Shown: positions 59,655 to 64,000 of the stretch, in pieces | Layout: each line of letters starts with the position of its first letter | Numbering within the stretch: position 1 is the stretch's first letter | NCBI GenBank assembly: GCA_963924555.1 | Contig: OZ004588.1 | Location: forward strand, 3,348,001-3,412,000 | DNA: 64,000 bases | Reading direction: 5' to 3' | DNA from: Crambe crambe | Lineage: Eukaryota; Porifera; Demospongiae; Poecilosclerida; Crambeidae | Made by a program: the position numbers and the translations under genes | Notes under the pieces: generated by a model | The model's input: only the letters and a program-made list of their open reading frames with translations | Told to the model about the DNA's origin: nothing | Databases searched by the model: none

Positions 59655-62600
59655 CAGGGGCGGATCCAGAGAAGGTTTGACTAAGTTCGTCCGAACCCCC
59701 CCTTTTTTTAGGGCTGACTATAAGGACTGAAGGGCGGCTAGCCTTTATGATCCATGGTCTCTGCCTGCTCAGCAGAAGTCTCGCGTAGCCAGGACTAGCT
59801 CACTAACTCTTAGTACATAGTTCGATCGATTGTAGTATTCTAATTAATGCACGCTCACGTGTACAAAACATTATTAGTCATTTTTTTGGTGAGAATTTCA
59901 TTTGTTCAGTTCGTTGTTAAAAGACAAAAGCCTGTAGGTCCGCTAGCCAGCCATACTTAGGAATTGTCTGAGATGACACATCAAAGGAAGTTAGACTCTT
60001 TTTTTATCCAGCCAAGGTAACTTTATCTCTTAAGATACCTAGCCATTATCCATAAATAAGTCGTAGCTCAGCTCAGATTGAGGCATTATCTAACCACCAT
60101 TGTTTTAACGTTTTTAACGTTTCAAATGTTAGCCACTGCTACTGTTTACAGCAAACGTCAGAAAACCACAGCCCAAGCCCTGAGCCCCAGCTCAGTTTCT
60201 ACATCTATGATTGATTTGAATTAATCTTCTCTGGATTTATCTTCTCCACCTGCCAATCTCCAATCTTCCATCTTCTCAGTGTGATGATGCACATTGTGTT
60301 GAGTATGATATTATTGATGATCCTCTTGATAGTGATGATTTCCGCCATGTGGTATTGAGCATGATAATATATGCGATGATTCTCTGTGGTATCATGATGC
60401 GGAGGAATCTTTGTCTCGTGCAGGTGCCTTGCAACCCTGTAATATTGATATATATGATGATATTGGCTTATTATTGCGTTCAATGCCGCAATCAGTAGTT
60501 CGTAATTTACCTCTAAAGAAAAAAATATTCCCTTTAAACCTAACTCTAGTTTTTAATTTCCTAGCAGATTTATAGATGGTTGTAACAGGGCTTGTCAATA
60601 TAATTACTTGTTAGATAATCCATGGTTTGTATATAGTAAGGCTGAAGATGGTCTTTGTGTACTTTTTGCAAATGTTAAAGGCCTAGGTCAGTTGGTATGT
60701 AAAAAATTTGATCATTGTACTAAGAAATCTACAAAATTTGCTTCTCATAACTCAAAAAAATATCATCAGCTTGCTATGACTCAAGTAGATGCTCTTAAAA
60801 CTAATATGAATAAACCTGGTTCTTCCATTGAAGATCGCATTCGGCAAACTAATAAAGAGGAAGTATTAAGGAATAGGTACATTATAAGATCATTAGCTGA
60901 AGCTATTTTGTTTTGTGGTAGGCAGTGCATATCTCTCAGAGGGCATAGAGATGACAGCACAGCTGATGCTGAGAATAACGGGAAATTTTCTTGCTCTAGT
61001 GGATTTTGCTGTAAAATCTGGAAATAGAATCTTGGGTGATCATCTTGAGTCAGCTGCTAGGAATGCCATATATACTAGCAAGACTACTCAAAATGAGATT
61101 ATTGAATGCATTGGTGAACACCTTGGAGATAAAATACTTAAAGATATAAAGGCAGCAAAATGGTTTTCTATTCTATGTGATGAGGTGGTTGATGTTGGGA
61201 ATAAAGAACAAGTGTCTATTGTACTCAGATTTGTGGATGGGCAAACTATTAGGGAGGAATTTTTGGATTTTGTTACAGTAGAAAGGATAACAGGAGAAGT
61301 ATTAGCAAATAAGCTTAAAGATATGTTAATTAGTTATGGTTTGGATATTGGTGATTGTCGGGGACAAGGGTACGATGGTGCTTCCAACATGTCTGGTAAA
61401 TCTGGTGTACAAGGGCGTCTTATGGCGGTCAACCCTAAAGCTATATATGTGCATTGTAATTCACATATCCTTAATTCATGTATTGTTCAAGCATGTAGCC
61501 TACAGGCAATTAAGAATATGAATGCCACAGTGACTGAAACAGCTCATTTTTTTAATAATAGTTCTAAGCGGCAAAATGTTCTTGAGAAAGTTATTGACAA
61601 GACAAGTGGCATAGTTAAAGTTAAAGACCTGTGTCGTACTCGATGGATTTATCGACATGAAGCCTATGAGAATTTACTTTTTAAATATCTTGTAAAGTAG
61701 TGGCAGCAATTTCAGAACGAGATTCAACATATGGGGAGATGAATTGGGATGGCAAGACGATAATTGCTGCTAATGGTTTATTCAATCTTTTTCATTCATT
61801 ACATCCTTTGTGGTAACAATGAATGCCATGGCAGTCATTAAACCTGTCAGTATTAAACATTGTGTATGCCTACTCTAAAGTCAAAGATGTAATAGATGAG
61901 CTTGGTGACATTCGTAAAGATGATAAAATTATTCATTCTTGGTATGTACAGTCAGAAGCTGTAGCTGCAGAGGTTAATGTAGTACCTGAAGTGCCATGGA
62001 TAGAGTGCCACAGGGATAACGTTGAGCATGCATCAACTGAAGAATATTACCGCAGAACGAATGGCACAAATGCGTGAGCGTTTTGGTGATACTCAAATTA
62101 TTGCTTCCAAATTAATTAATCTGGTAGCTACCTTCTGTAATTTGTAATGTTAATTTTTTGATGATTTAATTTCTTTTTATAATGATGATTTGCCCAATCC
62201 ATCTGTTGTTGCCACTGAGATTTTGAGATGGAAGGCTAAGTGGGAGAGACAAGGTGCAGAGGATCGACCTGAATCTCTGGCAACTGCCATCTAGCAATGT
62301 GATAAGGATTTCTTTCCTAATATTTATGCACTGCTACATCTTGGTTGTACTGTACCAGTCACTTTCAGTGAGAATGAAAGAGCCAATAGTGTACTTAAAA
62401 ACTTGAAATCATTTTTACGTAGCACCCAGGGACAAGAACGATTGTCATCCTATAGTTTACCTGTAGATCTCGATGAAGTAGTAGAAAGATTTAAACTAAA
62501 ATGTAATAGAAGAATAAACTTATGAATAATTCCACATCATTATCACTTTACACTTGTATTCTTTTTTTCTATCCGTAAATTTATACTTTACCGATAAAGT

Positions 62601-62700
62601 GGTGTGGTTACGTAAAAAGTGGGCGTGGTTTTCTAAAATTTTCGCCCATGCACACGGTACAGTTCAGAACCCCCTTCTAATTTTTCTAGATCCACCCCTG
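59655..62700. mobile_element. Dead hAT transposon
   Basis: Left end CAGGGGCGGATCCAGAGAAG and right end (reversed) CAGGGGTGGATCTAGAAAAA; both are classic hAT termini. The right flank (GCATGGAT) is array sequence, but the left flank (AGCTACTG) does not match it, so no 8-bp duplication is visible. The internal gene is broken. Confidence 0.85.
59973..62525 (+). pseudogene. hAT transposase (TTF zinc finger, DUF4371-type), broken
   Basis: Exon 1 (59973-60016) begins MTHQRKLDSFFIQP and ends at a GTAACT donor. After several stops a TTF-like finger appears (RFIDGCNRACQYNYLLDNPW), then CGRQCISLRGHRDDSTADAE. One extra G near 60980 shifts the frame into NFLALVDFAVKSGNRILGDH. The catalytic core follows: WFSILCDEVVDVGNKEQVSI, GQGYDGASNMSG, HCNSHILNSCIVQA and CRTRWIYRHEAYENL. 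Further breaks precede the C-terminal dimerisation region (62160-62525; NIYALLHLGCTVPVTFSENE). Full-length relatives are single proteins of this order, often annotated ZMYM1- or PRKRIP-like. At least four disruptions make it inactive. Confidence 0.88.
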
Positions 62701-64000
62701 GCATGGATGAGTTCATAGACCTGAACATTTCATGGCCCACCGCTGTCAAACTGAGATTGACTATTCTGTTGCTTTTTGTTGGTTGTTTTTTTGAAGTGTT
62801 GAGACCCTTTACCCATTTAAACCTAGGTGATACTGAACACGTACACTCATTTTGAACCTTCTCTTGCTTAAATTCATATAGTCGCTTGTGACTTTATTGA
62901 TCCTTACCAATTAATCTAAAGTGTAATTATTCTTGCATAAGTTTGGTATAGTTTAAGTCCTTATTTACCAAACCACCAAATTGTCCATCCACATGGAAAT
63001 CTGTGCATCATTAGCTTCTCCATGTTGGAAAAACTTGCACCTCTGTACTGACATCAGTTTCACATCGATTAATTTCTCTCATCCTTGATAGGATTCTTGT
63101 ACCATCTGAATCTATGGGAACTTACCCACATACACAATTCAACTTCCTCCACCCCTTCCTCCCTGCTGAACAAGTTATGGGTGAATACGAGTTGCTTGCA
63201 TGAAGTAAAGACTCTCTGATTAATATAATTGGTACATCTTCTAATTGCCACCCCCCCTCCCTTATACATTCAGTTTGCCGATGGTAGACATGTCATTCTA
63301 TTCTACTTATGACCTAATATTGAGACCCTTTACCAGCTTATGTGTGGCAGTATAGGAACTTGACTTTGAATGTTGTCCAGAGAGGTGGTAGCACTTTCAG
63401 TCGGTATGATTGTTTACTTTCTGTTTCACGATCGCTCCCTTTCTATTGTCCAGTGTCAAGCCAATATGTGTTTTTTAGACTGGGAATACCTTTATTTTAG
63501 GAGGGTGTGGTCTAATATGAATCCCATGCATAGTCTGAGCATGTTTCAACTAGCCTTAAACTGGAATGTAATTACTGTGCATTATTTAGAACCTTTAGTA
63601 TTAGATGCTGTGTATTATACAGTGAAACTTGTCATCTTTAGATACTGTATCAACATTATCAATGCATGTATAAGTTTAATCAATGACCACCTTCCATCCA
63701 TCCAAGCCAGTACTGTCATGTTGAAGAATAGTGACTAAGTGCTCTTCCATGTGTCAGAAGTGCAATGTACTAGGGTAGTATATCAGACATCCTATTGTGC
63801 ATAATATTGTGTTGTTTATTAACAATGTGTGAATTACAATTTACTACTACACACACCCCACTCCTCTTCCACACTTCATTCTTTTTAGCTAAGCACTATA
63901 TGTTGTGCATGTGATTACAAAATGTGATGACGAAGCCCAGAAAGAAGAACCATCTTAATCAATCTATCTCACCTTTATCTGTTCAAGCAGCCATTACTTG
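62701..64000. repeat. Decayed repeat array, part 4
   Basis: 62981-63210 parallels 11240-11450 ('ccatccacatggaaatctgtg', 'aaaacttgcacctctgtactg'). A degraded 71-nt module lies at about 63921 (acceptor 'gtgattacaaa' has lost its AG). No intact gene. The array runs off the window. Confidence 0.55.

Noticed and set aside
59647-62708. 8-bp target duplication for the hAT element
   Set aside because: AGCTACTG on the left does not match GCATGGAT on the right.

Overview
The window looks like AT-rich, intron-bearing metazoan DNA. Genes are split by GT-AG introns, there are no operons or Shine-Dalgarno sites, and the host genes encode Roco-like GTPase and Death-fold modules. Very short introns in the transposon genes, abundant small inverted-repeat elements and a Roco/Death-domain gene family suggest a sponge, perhaps a demosponge such as Amphimedon. 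The species is inference; nothing in the sequence names it.

Layout. 1-6000: mostly non-coding, with nested inverted-repeat elements (1782-3046), two decayed fragments of the downstream GTPase gene (about 3974 and 4335) and a fold-back element (5653-5902). 6007-9000: a complete three-exon gene for an 823-residue Roco-like GTPase with a C-terminal Death domain, followed by a dead copy of its last exon (9130). 9700-30000: a decayed repeat array with promoter-like modules, 67-72-nt exon-like modules, microsatellites and MITEs. 30429-47548: a second Death-domain gene, apparently truncated by a stop in its last exon. Its 12-kb third intron holds a decayed pogo-like/HIRAN composite (about 35-38.5 kb), itself split by another element, and an apparently intact EnSpm/CACTA-like transposon (39942-46112) sitting inside a small TIR element (39782-46560). 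48275-58330: a second copy of 14190-25450. 59655-62700: a dead hAT transposon. The array resumes to the end.

The strongest result is the EnSpm/CACTA-like element. All splice phases close by hand to give an 857-residue transposase (10 exons, + strand) and a 540-residue protein with a SAM-like N-terminus (6 exons, - strand), transcribed divergently between 23-bp CACTG termini. The second theme is repeated duplication of Death-domain exons. Every internal junction worked out for both host genes is phase 1, which would allow exons to be duplicated or swapped without breaking frame.

The two 10-kb duplicates act as an internal clock: several MITEs and one minisatellite differ between them, with empty sites visible in the other copy. 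Family names come from motif recognition by eye; no database search was possible.
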